7,865 nt of DNA from an uncultured Bacilli bacterium. GTDB lineage: Bacteria; Bacillota_I; Bacilli_A; RF39; UBA660. Under the pieces are notes generated by a model. That model worked only from the letters and a program-made list of their open reading frames with translations, had not been told where the DNA came from and made no database searches. Below, in pieces: positions 1 to 7,406 of this stretch (position 1 is the stretch's first letter; each line of letters starts with the position of its first letter). The stretch covers positions 1 to 7,865 of the forward strand of contig CANRHM010000058.1 of NCBI GenBank assembly GCA_947630415.1, given 5' to 3'. The position numbers and the translations under genes were made by a program.

Positions 1-1953
1 ATTAGTCCTTATGAGATTTTAGCGATTACTTTTACGAATAAAGCGGCAAAAGAGATGAGGGAACGTGTATCTTCTTTAATAGGAGCTATGGCTAAAAATA
101 TACAGATTTCAACTTTCCATTCTTTTGGTTTACAAATTATTCGCGAAAATTGTAATTTATTAGGGTATGATCATAACTTTGTTATTTTAGATAGTGATGA
201 TACACTTACGGTGATTAAACGTATTTTAAAAGATTTAAATTTAGATCCTAAGACGTATAATCCTAATGCGATTAAGAATAAAATAAGTGGATGTAAAAAT
301 GAATTGATGACTCCTCTTGGCTATGAACGTTTTGCAACCAGTGATTTTGAAAAAGTGGTACTAGAAGTATATAAACGATATCAAAAGACCTTAAAACAAA
401 ATAACTCATTAGATTTTGATGACTTGTTGGTGTTACCAATTGAACTATTTAAAGAACATCCTGAAATTCTAGAACGTTACCAAGACTGGTACCAATATGT
501 TTTAATTGATGAGTATCAGGATACAAACCAAGCTCAATACATCTTATCGAAGATGATTGCATACAAGTATAAAAATATTTGTGTGGTAGGAGATCCAGAT
601 CAGAGTATTTATTCTTGGCGAGGAGCTAATTATCGAAACATTTTAAATTTTGAAAAAGACTATAAAAATGCAAAGACGATTCTCTTGGAAGAAAATTATC
701 GTTCTACTAAGACGATTCTAGAAGCAGCAAACTCGGTTATTAAAAACAATCAAGGAAGAAAAGAGAAAAATCTTTGGAGTAGTAAAGGTGAAGGGGATAA
801 GATTACTTATTATCGGGCTTACGATGAACGAGATGAAGCCTTCTACATTATTCGTGAAATTAAACAACTTTTAAATAGGGGCATAAAAGAAAAAGAAATC
901 GCGGTTCTTTATCGAACTAATGCCCAATCGCATATTTTTGAAGAGGAATTTTTAAAAGCCAATCTTCCTTTTAAAATCGTCGGTAGTATCGGATTCTATA
1001 GTCGTAAAGAAATTAAAGATTTATTAGCGTATTTACGCCTTATTCATAACGACAAAGATAATGTTAGTCTTATGCGTATTATCAATGTTCCAAAAAGAGG
1101 AATTGGTCTTAAATCGATTCAAAACTTGATTGAAAAAGCAGATAAAGAGGGCGTAAGCATGTATGAAGCCATTACTTCAGGAAAGGAACTGGCCTTTAAA
1201 AATACGATTGAAGACTTAAAAAGAGTAAGTGAAAATTTGACCTTAACGGAACTTGTGGATAAAGTGTTAGATACCACGGGGTACCGTCAAGAGCTAGAAA
1301 GCGAAAAGACCTTGGAAGCCGATATTCGTCTTGAAAACTTGGAAGAGTTTAAATCGATTACGCGTGCTTTTGAAGAGACGTATGGCGTTATTTCATTAGA
1401 AGATTTCCTATTAGAGACCAGTTTAATTAGTGATGTCGAAGAGTATAAAGATGAAAAAGACCGTATTAGTTTGATGACGATTCATTCGGTTAAAGGATTA
1501 GAGTTCGATTATGTTTTTGTAACAGGACTTGAAGAAGGTATATTCCCTCATATTAATTCCCTTATGGATAAAGGAGGTCTTGAAGAAGAACGAAGACTTT
1601 GTTATGTAGCAATTACTCGTGCAAGAGAAAAACTTTATTTATTAAATGCACGTAAACGAATGCTTTTTGGAAAAGATCAAGTTAATCCTGCGAGTCGCTT
1701 TTTAAGTGAATTAGATCCTACTTTGATTGAGGCAAAACAAAAAGAAGAACCGGTTGAAGTAAAATTAGATGAAAAGGAATATTTGCATGAAGAAGAGGTC
1801 AATTACGAAGTAGGAGAGTATGTCTATCATGATGTGTTCGGAATGGGAAGAGTCGTTGAAGTATCGAATACCTTGGTTAGCATTGCCTTTAAAGCGGGTG
1901 TTAAGAAATTAATGAAAAACCATAAGAGTATTAAGAAAGTAGAGGCAAAATGA
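1..1953 (+). CDS. pcrA: ATP-dependent DNA helicase PcrA (UvrD family), 5' end outside window
   Basis: Superfamily 1A 3'-5' DNA helicase that unwinds DNA in repair, rolling-circle replication and removal of blocked complexes. The frame is open from base 1, so the gene is cut by the window edge; an ATG at 55 is internal. About 650 residues are visible of the 720-740 usual for PcrA. Motif Q and the Walker A (GxGKT) lie upstream and cannot be checked. Visible in order: motif Ia TFTNKAA (from base 28), Ib TFHSF (112), motif II/Walker B DEYQDT (508-525), motif III GDPDQSIYSWRGA (589-627), motif IV ENYRS (691-705), motif V TIHSVKGLEFD (from 1477), and motif VI with EEERRLCYVAITRARE (1582-1629). The C-terminal Tudor-like domain (VGEYVYHDVFGMGRV, from 1810), known in PcrA to contact RNA polymerase, is intact. 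The stop codon overlaps the next gene. The Tudor tail and DEYQDTN favour PcrA over Rep or generic UvrD. Confidence 0.97.
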   Translation: MSPYEILAITFTNKAAKEMRERVSSLIGAMAKNIQISTFHSFGLQIIRENCNLLGYDHNFVILDSDDTLTVIKRILKDLNLDPKTYNPNAIKNKISGCKNELMTPLGYERFATSDFEKVVLEVYKRYQKTLKQNNSLDFDDLLVLPIELFKEHPEILERYQDWYQYVLIDEYQDTNQAQYILSKMIAYKYKNICVVGDPDQSIYSWRGANYRNILNFEKDYKNAKTILLEENYRSTKTILEAANSVIKNNQGRKEKNLWSSKGEGDKITYYRAYDERDEAFYIIREIKQLLNRGIKEKEIAVLYRTNAQSHIFEEEFLKANLPFKIVGSIGFYSRKEIKDLLAYLRLIHNDKDNVSLMRIINVPKRGIGLKSIQNLIEKADKEGVSMYEAITSGKELAFKNTIEDLKRVSENLTLTELVDKVLDTTGYRQELESEKTLEADIRLENLEEFKSITRAFEETYGVISLEDFLLETSLISDVEEYKDEKDRISLMTIHSVKGLEFDYVFVTGLEEGIFPHINSLMDKGGLEEERRLCYVAITRAREKLYLLNARKRMLFGKDQVNPASRFLSELDPTLIEAKQKEEPVEVKLDEKEYLHEEEVNYEVGEYVYHDVFGMGRVVEVSNTLVSIAFKAGVKKLMKNHKSIKKVEAK

Positions 1954-2339
1954 TGGAAAGGGTAATTTTTATCAATTGGATGAGTAACCGTTTCTATGGA
2001 GCTTTAGTAAGTGAAACCGAAAGAGGTATTAAACTTACTGAAATGGGTGATGAGCTAAAAAGTTTTTACTGTTTTCCTTTGATTACTGAAATGCTTCAAG
2101 AGGGAGCCTTATTACAACTTTTTGTTGATCAACTAGGCTGGCTTCATTTAGATATCGGTTTTAAAAAACATGAAGGCCCTTATGCTGAAACAGAGTATTT
2201 AGAAATTAGAGAATCGGTTGAGGATTTAGATACTTCGATTCTTTCAGGTTTATCTTTATTAGAAGATAGACTTGCTCATCCAACACAAAAAAATTATGTG
2301 AAAGCGTACCGTCCATATGGTAGAGTACGTTATCAATAA
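1950..2339 (+). CDS. conserved-looking hypothetical protein, translationally coupled to pcrA
   Basis: A 129-residue soluble protein that I do not recognise. It has no signal peptide, membrane segment or familiar motif. It is acidic in the middle (residues about 72-105) and ends in a basic, aromatic tail (YRPYGRVRYQ). It starts with ATGATG. The first ATG (1950) overlaps the pcrA stop by four bases; the second (1953) by one. The only Shine-Dalgarno-like stretch, GAGG at 1942-1945, is 4 nt from the first ATG and 7 nt from the second, so the second may be the true start (128 residues). The overlap implies translational coupling with the helicase. The next gene follows 11 bases after the stop, so it sits inside an operon. 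A link to DNA repair is suggested only by position and could be accidental. Coding status is well supported by the long open frame and the tight spacing on both sides. Confidence 0.8.
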   Translation: MMERVIFINWMSNRFYGALVSETERGIKLTEMGDELKSFYCFPLITEMLQEGALLQLFVDQLGWLHLDIGFKKHEGPYAETEYLEIRESVEDLDTSILSGLSLLEDRLAHPTQKNYVKAYRPYGRVRYQ

Positions 2340-2346
2340 AAGGAGA
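2340..2346 (+). promoter_or_regulatory. ribosome binding site of the nucleotidyltransferase gene
   Basis: AAGGAGA lies 4 nt before the ATG at 2351 and directly after the stop codon of the 129-residue gene. It fixes the start of the nucleotidyltransferase and supports co-transcription, because there is no room for a promoter or terminator in the 11-base gap. Confidence 0.85.
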
Positions 2347-2350
2347 AAAT

Positions 2351-3262
2351 ATGAAAAAAGAAAAAACATTGCTTATCATGGCAGCCGGAATGGGAAGTAG
2401 GTTTGGAGGATTAAAACAAATTGAACCGATGGGCCCTAGTGGTGAATTTTTAATTGATTACTCGATTTATGATGCTTTAAGATGTGGTTTTACAAAAGTG
2501 GTATTCATCATTAAAAAGGAAATGGAAGAAGTTTTCAAAGAAACGATTGGAAAAAGAGTCGAAGATAAGATTCAAGTCGAATATGTTTTCCAAACGTTAG
2601 AAGATATTCCAGAAGGATTTACTTTACCAGCGGATAGAACAAAACCTTTAGGTACTTCTCAAGCGATACTTGCAGCAAGAGATGTTATCAAAGAGCCTTT
2701 TGCGGTTATCAATGCCGATGACTTCTACGACTATGATGGCTTTAAAGTAGTCTCTGATTTTCTAGATAATGAAACGAACCAAGATACGTATTTAACGGTT
2801 GGATACCTTGCGAAAAACACCCTTACTGATCATGGTAGTGTCAAACGCGGTGTTTGTGAAGAAGAAAATGGATACTTAACTAAAATGGTAGAAAGTAGTC
2901 TTGAAAAAGTAGGCGATAAAATTATAGCTTCACCATTAAGTGGAGATGCTCCTTTTGAAATGAAGGAAGATCAATATGTATCGATGAATTTATTTGGTTT
3001 CTTCCCTAGTCTTTTTGAGAAACTAGAAGAACAATTTCCTCTATTCTTAGAAGCGAATAAAAATCAATTAGATAAATGTGAGTTTTTAATTTCCGAAAGT
3101 CTCTATGAAATGATTCATGAGAACAAAGCAAAAGTAAGAGTTATCCCCACTAAAGCGGTATGGCAAGGCGTTACTTACAAGGAAGATAAAGAGATGGTGG
3201 TCGAAGCTCTTAAAAAGATGTGTGAGGAAGGAAAATATCCTTACTCTTTATGGCAAAAGTAG
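2351..3262 (+). CDS. nucleotidyltransferase (NTP_transferase family, GT-A fold)
   Basis: A 303-residue cytoplasmic enzyme predicted to transfer a nucleotidyl group from an NTP to a phosphorylated sugar or similar substrate, releasing pyrophosphate. The N-terminus has the family's nucleotide-binding signature AAGMGSRFGGLKQ (residues 11-23, with the G-x-G-x-R core and following Lys). PLGTSQAILAA (99-109) matches the base/ribose-contacting segment, and NADDFYD (121-127) supplies the acidic metal-binding pair. A C-terminal WQGVTYKEDKEMV block (271-283) is typical of a stand-alone nucleotidyltransferase group often annotated only at family level. The exact substrate cannot be read from sequence; glucose-1-phosphate uridylyl- or thymidylyltransferase activity is possible but unproven. 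It is the last gene of the pcrA operon: the terminator stem begins within its last two sense codons and includes the stop. The start is set by AAGGAG at 2340. Confidence 0.88.
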   Translation: MKKEKTLLIMAAGMGSRFGGLKQIEPMGPSGEFLIDYSIYDALRCGFTKVVFIIKKEMEEVFKETIGKRVEDKIQVEYVFQTLEDIPEGFTLPADRTKPLGTSQAILAARDVIKEPFAVINADDFYDYDGFKVVSDFLDNETNQDTYLTVGYLAKNTLTDHGSVKRGVCEEENGYLTKMVESSLEKVGDKIIASPLSGDAPFEMKEDQYVSMNLFGFFPSLFEKLEEQFPLFLEANKNQLDKCEFLISESLYEMIHENKAKVRVIPTKAVWQGVTYKEDKEMVVEALKKMCEEGKYPYSLWQK

Positions 3263-3283
3263 TATCAAAAAATACTACTTTTT
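3255..3283 (+). terminator. rho-independent terminator ending the pcrA operon
   Basis: An 11-bp perfect inverted repeat, AAAAGTAGTAT (3255-3265) and ATACTACTTTT (3272-3282), closes a 6-nt loop and runs into a five-T tract (3279-3283). The left arm overlaps the end of the nucleotidyltransferase gene, including its TAG stop. The stem is AT-rich, so it may be leaky, but the following gene has its own promoter immediately downstream. Confidence 0.75.
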
Positions 3284-3293
3284 ATGTCTTTTG

Positions 3294-3302
3294 TGGTACA
3301 AT
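3294..3302 (+). promoter_or_regulatory. extended -10 promoter for ligA
   Basis: TGGTACAAT gives a TGn extension followed by TACAAT, one base from the sigma-A consensus. No good -35 is seen; the -35 position falls inside the right arm of the preceding terminator, so the extended -10 probably carries the promoter. Transcription would start near 3309, leaving a leader of about 26 nt. Confidence 0.65.
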
Positions 3303-3320
3303 AAATATAGATAAATGATC

Positions 3321-3327
3321 AAGGAGG
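3321..3327 (+). promoter_or_regulatory. ribosome binding site of ligA
   Basis: AAGGAGG, a near-perfect Shine-Dalgarno match, is placed 7 nt before the ATG at 3335 and confirms that start. Confidence 0.9.
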
Positions 3328-3334
3328 AAAACAC

Positions 3335-5320
3335 ATGACGAAAGAGCGAATGATGGAGTTAATTGAGATTCTAAATGAAGCTAATTACAATTATTATGTA
3401 TTAGATAATCCAACGATTACGGATCAAGAATTTGATAAATATTTAAGAGAATTAATTACGATAGAAAATGCCCATCCAGAGTGGCGACAAGAGGATTCTC
3501 CTACTCAAAAAGTAGGAGGCGAAGTCATCGATTCTTTTGGTAAAATTACCCATGAGATTCCGATGCTTTCGTTATCGAATGTTTTTAATGAGGAGGAAAT
3601 TATTGCCTTTGATGAACGAATTCGAAAAGAAGGAGTTCATCCTACTTACATGTGTGAGTTAAAAATCGATGGTCTTTCAATGTCGTTAAATTATAAAGAT
3701 GGAAAATTAATGACGGGAGCAACACGTGGCGATGGAGTCACAGGTGAAGATATTACCCATAATGTTAAAACGATTAAGACCGTTCCTTTCAAATTAAAAG
3801 AAAAAGTAGATATCGAGGTTCGAGGCGAAATCTACATGAGTAAGAAGACCTTGGAAGAGTTAAATCGAGTAAGAAAAGAAAATAACGAACCGCTTCTACA
3901 AAATGCCAGGAATGCAGCCGCTGGTTCTGTTCGTCAATTAGATTCTAAGATAGCAGCGAGTAGAAACCTAGACTGTTGGATCTATCATTTACCAAATCCA
4001 GAAGATTATGGTATTATGACCCATAGTGAAGCGATTGACTACATGAAGAGGCTGGGTCTTAAAACGAATCCATGCAACAAATTGGTTTCTGATGTACAAG
4101 GTATCTTAGATTATATCAATTATTACCATGTACATAGAAAAGAACTTCCTTACGATATCGATGGAGTCGTTATTAAAGTTAATTCCATTAAAGATCAGAA
4201 AAAATTAGGTTATACGGCCAAGTATCCGAAATGGGCTACCGCTTATAAATTTCCTGCCGAGGAAGTGTTAACCAAATTAAAAGATATTATCTTTACCGTA
4301 GGTCGTACGGGACAAATTACACCAAATGCGGTGTTGGAACCGGTCTTGGTAGCAGGAAGTACTATTTCGAGAGCTACTTTACACAATGAAGACTATGTCA
4401 AGATGAAAGATTTACGAATTGGTGATATTGTTTCGATTCGTAAAGCAGGGGATGTCATTCCTGAAGTAGTCGAAGCTAAAAAAGAACGTAGAACAGGTAA
4501 TGAAAAAGAATTCGAAATGATTACGAATTGTCCTATTTGTGGCGATTTCCTCTATAAAAAAGAAGGGCAAGTTGATTATTATTGTATGAATCCACTTTGT
4601 CCTAAGATACATATGGAAGGACTTATTCACTTTGTATCGCGTCACGCCATGAATATCGATGGTTTAGGTGAACGCATCATCGAAGATTTTTTCAACTTAA
4701 AATATATTGCTAAAAAGAGTGATATCTATCATTTAGATGAGCATCGTGATTCCTTAACCGAACTAGAAGGCTATGGTGAAAAAAGTATTGATAACTTACT
4801 TCAAGCGATTGAAAATAGTAAAAAGAATTCGCTTGAACGTCTTCTTTTTGGACTAGGTATTCCCAATATTGGAGAAAAGACCGCTAAGATGCTAGCTCAA
4901 AGATATGGAACACTCGATCATTTGATGGAGGCTCCTTTCGATGAATTAGTAGCGATTCCGGACATTGGACCGATTATTGCTAAATCGTTAGTTGAATATT
5001 TTGCCAAAGAAGAAAATAGAGAAGAGATTAACCGCTTAAAAGAATTAGGTATTAATATGACTTATACCGGTCCTAAAATAGAAGTTAACACGGCGTTTGA
5101 AGGAAAAACCTTTGTGGTCACCGGAACGCTAGAAAAATTTAGTCGTGATGAAATCGAAGAAAAGATTCGTCTTTTAGGAGGTAAAGCCTCTTCTTCAGTA
5201 AGTAAAAAAACAGCCGCAGTAATTGTAGGAGCAAATCCTGGTAGCAAGTACGATAAAGCAAAAGCATTGGGTATTCCTATTTGGAGTGAAGAGGATTTTG
5301 TAAACCAAGTGAATGAATAA
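3335..5320 (+). CDS. ligA: NAD+-dependent DNA ligase LigA
   Basis: Seals nicks in duplex DNA using NAD+, joining Okazaki fragments and closing repair gaps; it is essential in most bacteria. The 661 residues are full length for the family (about 665-675). Domain order: Ia NAD-binding helices (1-65, with YYVLDNPTITD at 20-30), then the adenylation domain with the catalytic lysine in KIDG (K110). It continues with ARNAAAGSVRQLDS (191-204), DGVVIKV (276-282) and KWATAYKFPAEE (299-310). Next come an OB fold starting near TVGRTGQITPNAVLEPV (321-337), a Cys4 zinc finger (C399, C402, C417, C422), and four helix-hairpin-helix repeats (about 440-555, for example NIDGLG and GIPNIGEKTA). A C-terminal BRCT domain (587-661) has the LLGGK and W650 landmarks. 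Phenylalanine 33 sits where E. coli LigA has Tyr35 of domain Ia, a mild substitution. It has its own promoter and terminator, so it is a single-gene unit despite following pcrA. Confidence 0.98.
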   Translation: MTKERMMELIEILNEANYNYYVLDNPTITDQEFDKYLRELITIENAHPEWRQEDSPTQKVGGEVIDSFGKITHEIPMLSLSNVFNEEEIIAFDERIRKEGVHPTYMCELKIDGLSMSLNYKDGKLMTGATRGDGVTGEDITHNVKTIKTVPFKLKEKVDIEVRGEIYMSKKTLEELNRVRKENNEPLLQNARNAAAGSVRQLDSKIAASRNLDCWIYHLPNPEDYGIMTHSEAIDYMKRLGLKTNPCNKLVSDVQGILDYINYYHVHRKELPYDIDGVVIKVNSIKDQKKLGYTAKYPKWATAYKFPAEEVLTKLKDIIFTVGRTGQITPNAVLEPVLVAGSTISRATLHNEDYVKMKDLRIGDIVSIRKAGDVIPEVVEAKKERRTGNEKEFEMITNCPICGDFLYKKEGQVDYYCMNPLCPKIHMEGLIHFVSRHAMNIDGLGERIIEDFFNLKYIAKKSDIYHLDEHRDSLTELEGYGEKSIDNLLQAIENSKKNSLERLLFGLGIPNIGEKTAKMLAQRYGTLDHLMEAPFDELVAIPDIGPIIAKSLVEYFAKEENREEINRLKELGINMTYTGPKIEVNTAFEGKTFVVTGTLEKFSRDEIEEKIRLLGGKASSSVSKKTAAVIVGANPGSKYDKAKALGIPIWSEEDFVNQVNE

Positions 5321-5323
5321 TGT

Positions 5324-5351
5324 AAAATCTGTGTTAAACACAGATTTTTTT
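5324..5351 (+). terminator. rho-independent terminator of ligA
   Basis: A perfect 11-bp stem, AAAATCTGTGT (5324-5334) and ACACAGATTTT (5338-5348), with a 3-nt loop, runs into a seven-T tract (5345-5351). It begins four bases after the ligA stop codon. It is a strong, textbook intrinsic terminator. Confidence 0.92.
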
Positions 5352-5363
5352 GTGTCAATTATC

Positions 5364-5392
5364 TTTTCAAAAAGTGTAAAATCTTTTATAGT
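5364..5392 (+). promoter_or_regulatory. sigma-A-type promoter for the membrane protein/glycosidase pair
   Basis: TTTTCA (5364-5369, four of six to TTGACA) and TATAGT (5387-5392, five of six to TATAAT) are separated by 17 bp. The start would fall near 5399, almost on the ribosome binding site, giving a very short leader. A competing -10-like TAAAAT lies at 5377-5382, so the exact box is uncertain. Confidence 0.5.
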
Positions 5393-5399
5393 TATATCT

Positions 5400-5406
5400 G
5401 AGGTGA
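5400..5406 (+). promoter_or_regulatory. ribosome binding site of the 183-residue membrane protein gene
   Basis: GAGGTGA, 6 nt before the ATG at 5413. It decides this start over other in-frame methionines farther in, all of which lie inside or after the membrane segment. Confidence 0.8.
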
Positions 5407-5412
5407 GAAAAG

Positions 5413-5964
5413 ATGAAAAGACCTTATTATATTGCACTTTTTTTAGCGATTGTAGCAGTTTTAATGATGACATCAGGTGGTTTTTTAATGTTTCTTACTT
5501 CGTATCGAAACGATGTCCATAACCAAAAGGAGATCGTGTTAAATGTGCGTAAAGAATATTTGGCGTTTAATGATCAAACGAAAAGTTTCGAAGAACAACT
5601 TGCTAAATTCCAAGAAGTATTTGGGTTTTACTTTGAAGATATGAAAGAAAATCAAGAAGTTACCTTGGATACTTTAAATCAAATTGAACAAATTATGATA
5701 GATATGGATAGTTCCACCTCTGTTTTAAAAAATACTTGTAAAAGTTCTTCCTTTGCTAGTAGCGAAATCATGACGAAGTGTGCTGTTTTTCAAAAAAATT
5801 ATGAGACAATCATCAACACATATGTTAAAATGATATTATGCTATAACCATGCGGTAGATGAATACAATGCTTGGGCAAAGGATGAAGTGCTTAATCATTT
5901 CACTTCACAAGTTCGAAATAGTTATCTTGATTTTGATAACGATGGCATCTACCTAGGGGCATAA
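5413..5964 (+). CDS. single-pass membrane-anchored hypothetical protein
   Basis: A 183-residue protein of unknown function. Residues 5-28 form one hydrophobic segment after a KR pair, which predicts an N-terminal signal anchor (N-in) with the remaining 150 or so residues outside the cell. There is no lipobox cysteine and no clear signal peptidase site. The outer part is mostly charged and looks helical, with coiled-coil-like stretches about 36-100. Two cysteines, C109 and C123, sit 14 residues apart and could form a disulfide; a third is C143. The C-terminus carries DFDNDGIYLG (172-182), an acidic DxDxDG-like end that resembles a calcium-type loop, though this is not proven. The stop is 13 bases before the glycosidase gene, so the two are co-transcribed, and both are predicted to face outward, which suggests partnership. 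I do not recognise the family. Confidence 0.85.
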   Translation: MKRPYYIALFLAIVAVLMMTSGGFLMFLTSYRNDVHNQKEIVLNVRKEYLAFNDQTKSFEEQLAKFQEVFGFYFEDMKENQEVTLDTLNQIEQIMIDMDSSTSVLKNTCKSSSFASSEIMTKCAVFQKNYETIINTYVKMILCYNHAVDEYNAWAKDEVLNHFTSQVRNSYLDFDNDGIYLGA

Positions 5965-5966
5965 AT

Positions 5967-5973
5967 GAGGGGA
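5967..5973 (+). promoter_or_regulatory. ribosome binding site of the phosphodiester glycosidase gene
   Basis: GAGGGGA, 4 nt before the ATG at 5978, in the 13-base gap after the preceding stop codon. It supports this start and a shared message with the upstream gene. Confidence 0.75.
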
Positions 5974-5977
5974 TTAT

Positions 5978-7345
5978 ATGACCAAGTTAGATCCAGAAGT
6001 GATTGGAGCAACAAGGGAAATTAAAGATTTAAAAAAAGAAATACTTGAAGAAAAGCAAAAGAAAAATAGTTCCAGAAAAAGGATTTCTAAAAAAGAAAAA
6101 AAGAAAGTTAAGAGAATGACTTTCCTTTTTGTGTTATCTATTTTTTTACTTATTACCCTCATTCCTTTATACATGATGGCTTTAAATAAGTCTATTTTAG
6201 TTTCTTTTCCTGTTGTTATGACTTTACTAGTACTTTTCCTTTTTCTTTTAGCATTAAGTGGCATCTATCTTTTCTTTAAGATGGATTTTAAAAAGAAAAA
6301 AGTCTGGACGAGAAAAGGAAAAGTAATAGCATTTCTTTTACTTGGTTACTTTTTATTAATTGGTTTTGGTACTTATCTTTTATATGGTAATCATGCAGTC
6401 AAAGATTTTATTATTAATAAAGCGCTTGCTTCTATGAAATACCAACCTATAGCTTCTTTCTTTTACGATGATAAAACGATTAATGAAGTGGCCTCTACTA
6501 GAATGTTAGAAGAAGGAAATAATACCATTTATGAGGATATTGTTTCCTTTGATGACCTTAAACTTAATCAACCTAGTTATGCGAATCAATACGAAGAAGA
6601 AATTCTATCCAATCCGAATCATGACCCTTATAAAATCTTAAAAATTGAAGGTGTAGTTGAAAATACGACTTATCATTATCAAGGTTATATGGCGGTGGTA
6701 TATGATCCTTCTAAAGTAAAACTTGCAACGAGTTCAGGAATGGGAATGGATGATGCTGCTTATGGAGAGATTATTCCCGTGATGGCAGAAAGAGAAAAAG
6801 CGATTATTGCAATGAATGCAGGAGGCTTCTATGACCCAGATTGGCGCAGTAACGGAGGTATTCCACATGGACCAGTCATTAAAGATGGGGTATTGTTAAC
6901 GAACTTTAGAAAATATCCTGCCAATGGAGGCATTATTGGTTTCAACTATGATAATCAATTGGTTTTAAAGAACATTACGGGTGAAGAAGCGGTTTTAGAA
7001 GGAATAAGGGATGCGGTCGATTGGGGACCTTACTTAATTATCAATGGCATCAATCAAATCAAGAAACAAACATCCACTTATGCCCTTGCTAGAACTGCTA
7101 TTGGACAACGAAAAGATGGTATTGTGCTAATGCTTGTTATCGATGGGCTTCAAAGTCACAGTAAAGGTTGTACGTTCTATGAGATGGCTAAGATTATGGA
7201 GCAGTATGGTGCTTATAATGCAGCTAATCTCGATGGTGGAACTTCGGCTTCCCTTTATGAAAAAGGACAATTTTTAAATAATCCGTTTAATGGAGAACGT
7301 CGTACGATTAGGCGTCTTCCTAATGCTTGGATTGTAGTCGAATAG
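5978..7345 (+). CDS. membrane-anchored phosphodiester glycosidase family protein (NAGPA domain, EpsL-like)
   Basis: A 455-residue protein. Residues 1-46 are a very basic cytoplasmic tail (KKKVKR and similar runs). Three membrane segments follow at about 47-69, 73-100 and 115-136, with a basic loop (101-115) consistent with an inside position. This puts the C-terminal domain outside the cell. Residues about 220-455 match the phosphodiester glycosidase family (PF09992), related to the enzyme that uncovers mannose-6-phosphate by removing GlcNAc from a phosphodiester. Landmarks are AMNAGGFYDP (278-287), GPVIKDG (298-304), AVDWGPYLIING (346-357), ARTAIGQRKDG (371-381), VIDG (387-390), NLDGGTSASLY (417-427) and RRLPNAWIVV (445-454). 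The likely role is trimming or remodelling a sugar-phosphate-linked surface polymer; the substrate is unknown. The first about 220 residues beyond the membrane segments are not recognisable. It is co-transcribed with the 183-residue gene. No terminator follows immediately; the next hairpin in this direction is at 7459-7503. Confidence 0.9.
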   Translation: MTKLDPEVIGATREIKDLKKEILEEKQKKNSSRKRISKKEKKKVKRMTFLFVLSIFLLITLIPLYMMALNKSILVSFPVVMTLLVLFLFLLALSGIYLFFKMDFKKKKVWTRKGKVIAFLLLGYFLLIGFGTYLLYGNHAVKDFIINKALASMKYQPIASFFYDDKTINEVASTRMLEEGNNTIYEDIVSFDDLKLNQPSYANQYEEEILSNPNHDPYKILKIEGVVENTTYHYQGYMAVVYDPSKVKLATSSGMGMDDAAYGEIIPVMAEREKAIIAMNAGGFYDPDWRSNGGIPHGPVIKDGVLLTNFRKYPANGGIIGFNYDNQLVLKNITGEEAVLEGIRDAVDWGPYLIINGINQIKKQTSTYALARTAIGQRKDGIVLMLVIDGLQSHSKGCTFYEMAKIMEQYGAYNAANLDGGTSASLYEKGQFLNNPFNGERRTIRRLPNAWIVVE

Positions 7346-7368
7346 ACAAAAACATAAAAACCTCTGTT

Positions 7369-7400
7369 AATCATTAGTTAAAATGATACCGATTTATAAT
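7369..7400 (+). promoter_or_regulatory. candidate promoter with paired half-sites, facing right
   Basis: TATAAT (7395-7400) is a perfect -10, with CATTAG (7372-7377) at 17 bp as a poor -35. Overlapping it are two opposed half-sites, AATCATT (7369-7375) and AATGATA (7382-7388), 6 bp apart. The same layout recurs in mirror orientation at 7739-7770, with 24 of 32 bases identical. No plus-strand gene follows before the window ends, so the transcript would be a short RNA or an extension through the shared hairpin. Confidence 0.45.
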
Positions 7401-7406
7401 AAAGGT

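Noticed and set aside
55..57. ATG at 55 as the start of pcrA.
   Set aside because: The same frame is open to base 1 and encodes conserved motif Ia (ILAITFTNKAA) before this ATG, so the gene begins outside the window.
4412..4645. Minus-strand open frame of 77 codons inside ligA.
   Set aside because: Fully inside a strong, conserved ligase sequence on the other strand (OB fold and zinc finger); a shadow frame.
5062..5522. Several overlapping frames on both strands around the ligA end and the following promoter.
   Set aside because: They overlap the LigA BRCT domain, the terminator and the 183-residue gene, lack ribosome binding sites, and have low-complexity translations.
5974..6264. Minus-strand frame of 96 codons opposite the start of the glycosidase gene.
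   Set aside because: It mirrors the Lys-rich tail and membrane segments of the real gene and has no promoter or ribosome binding site.
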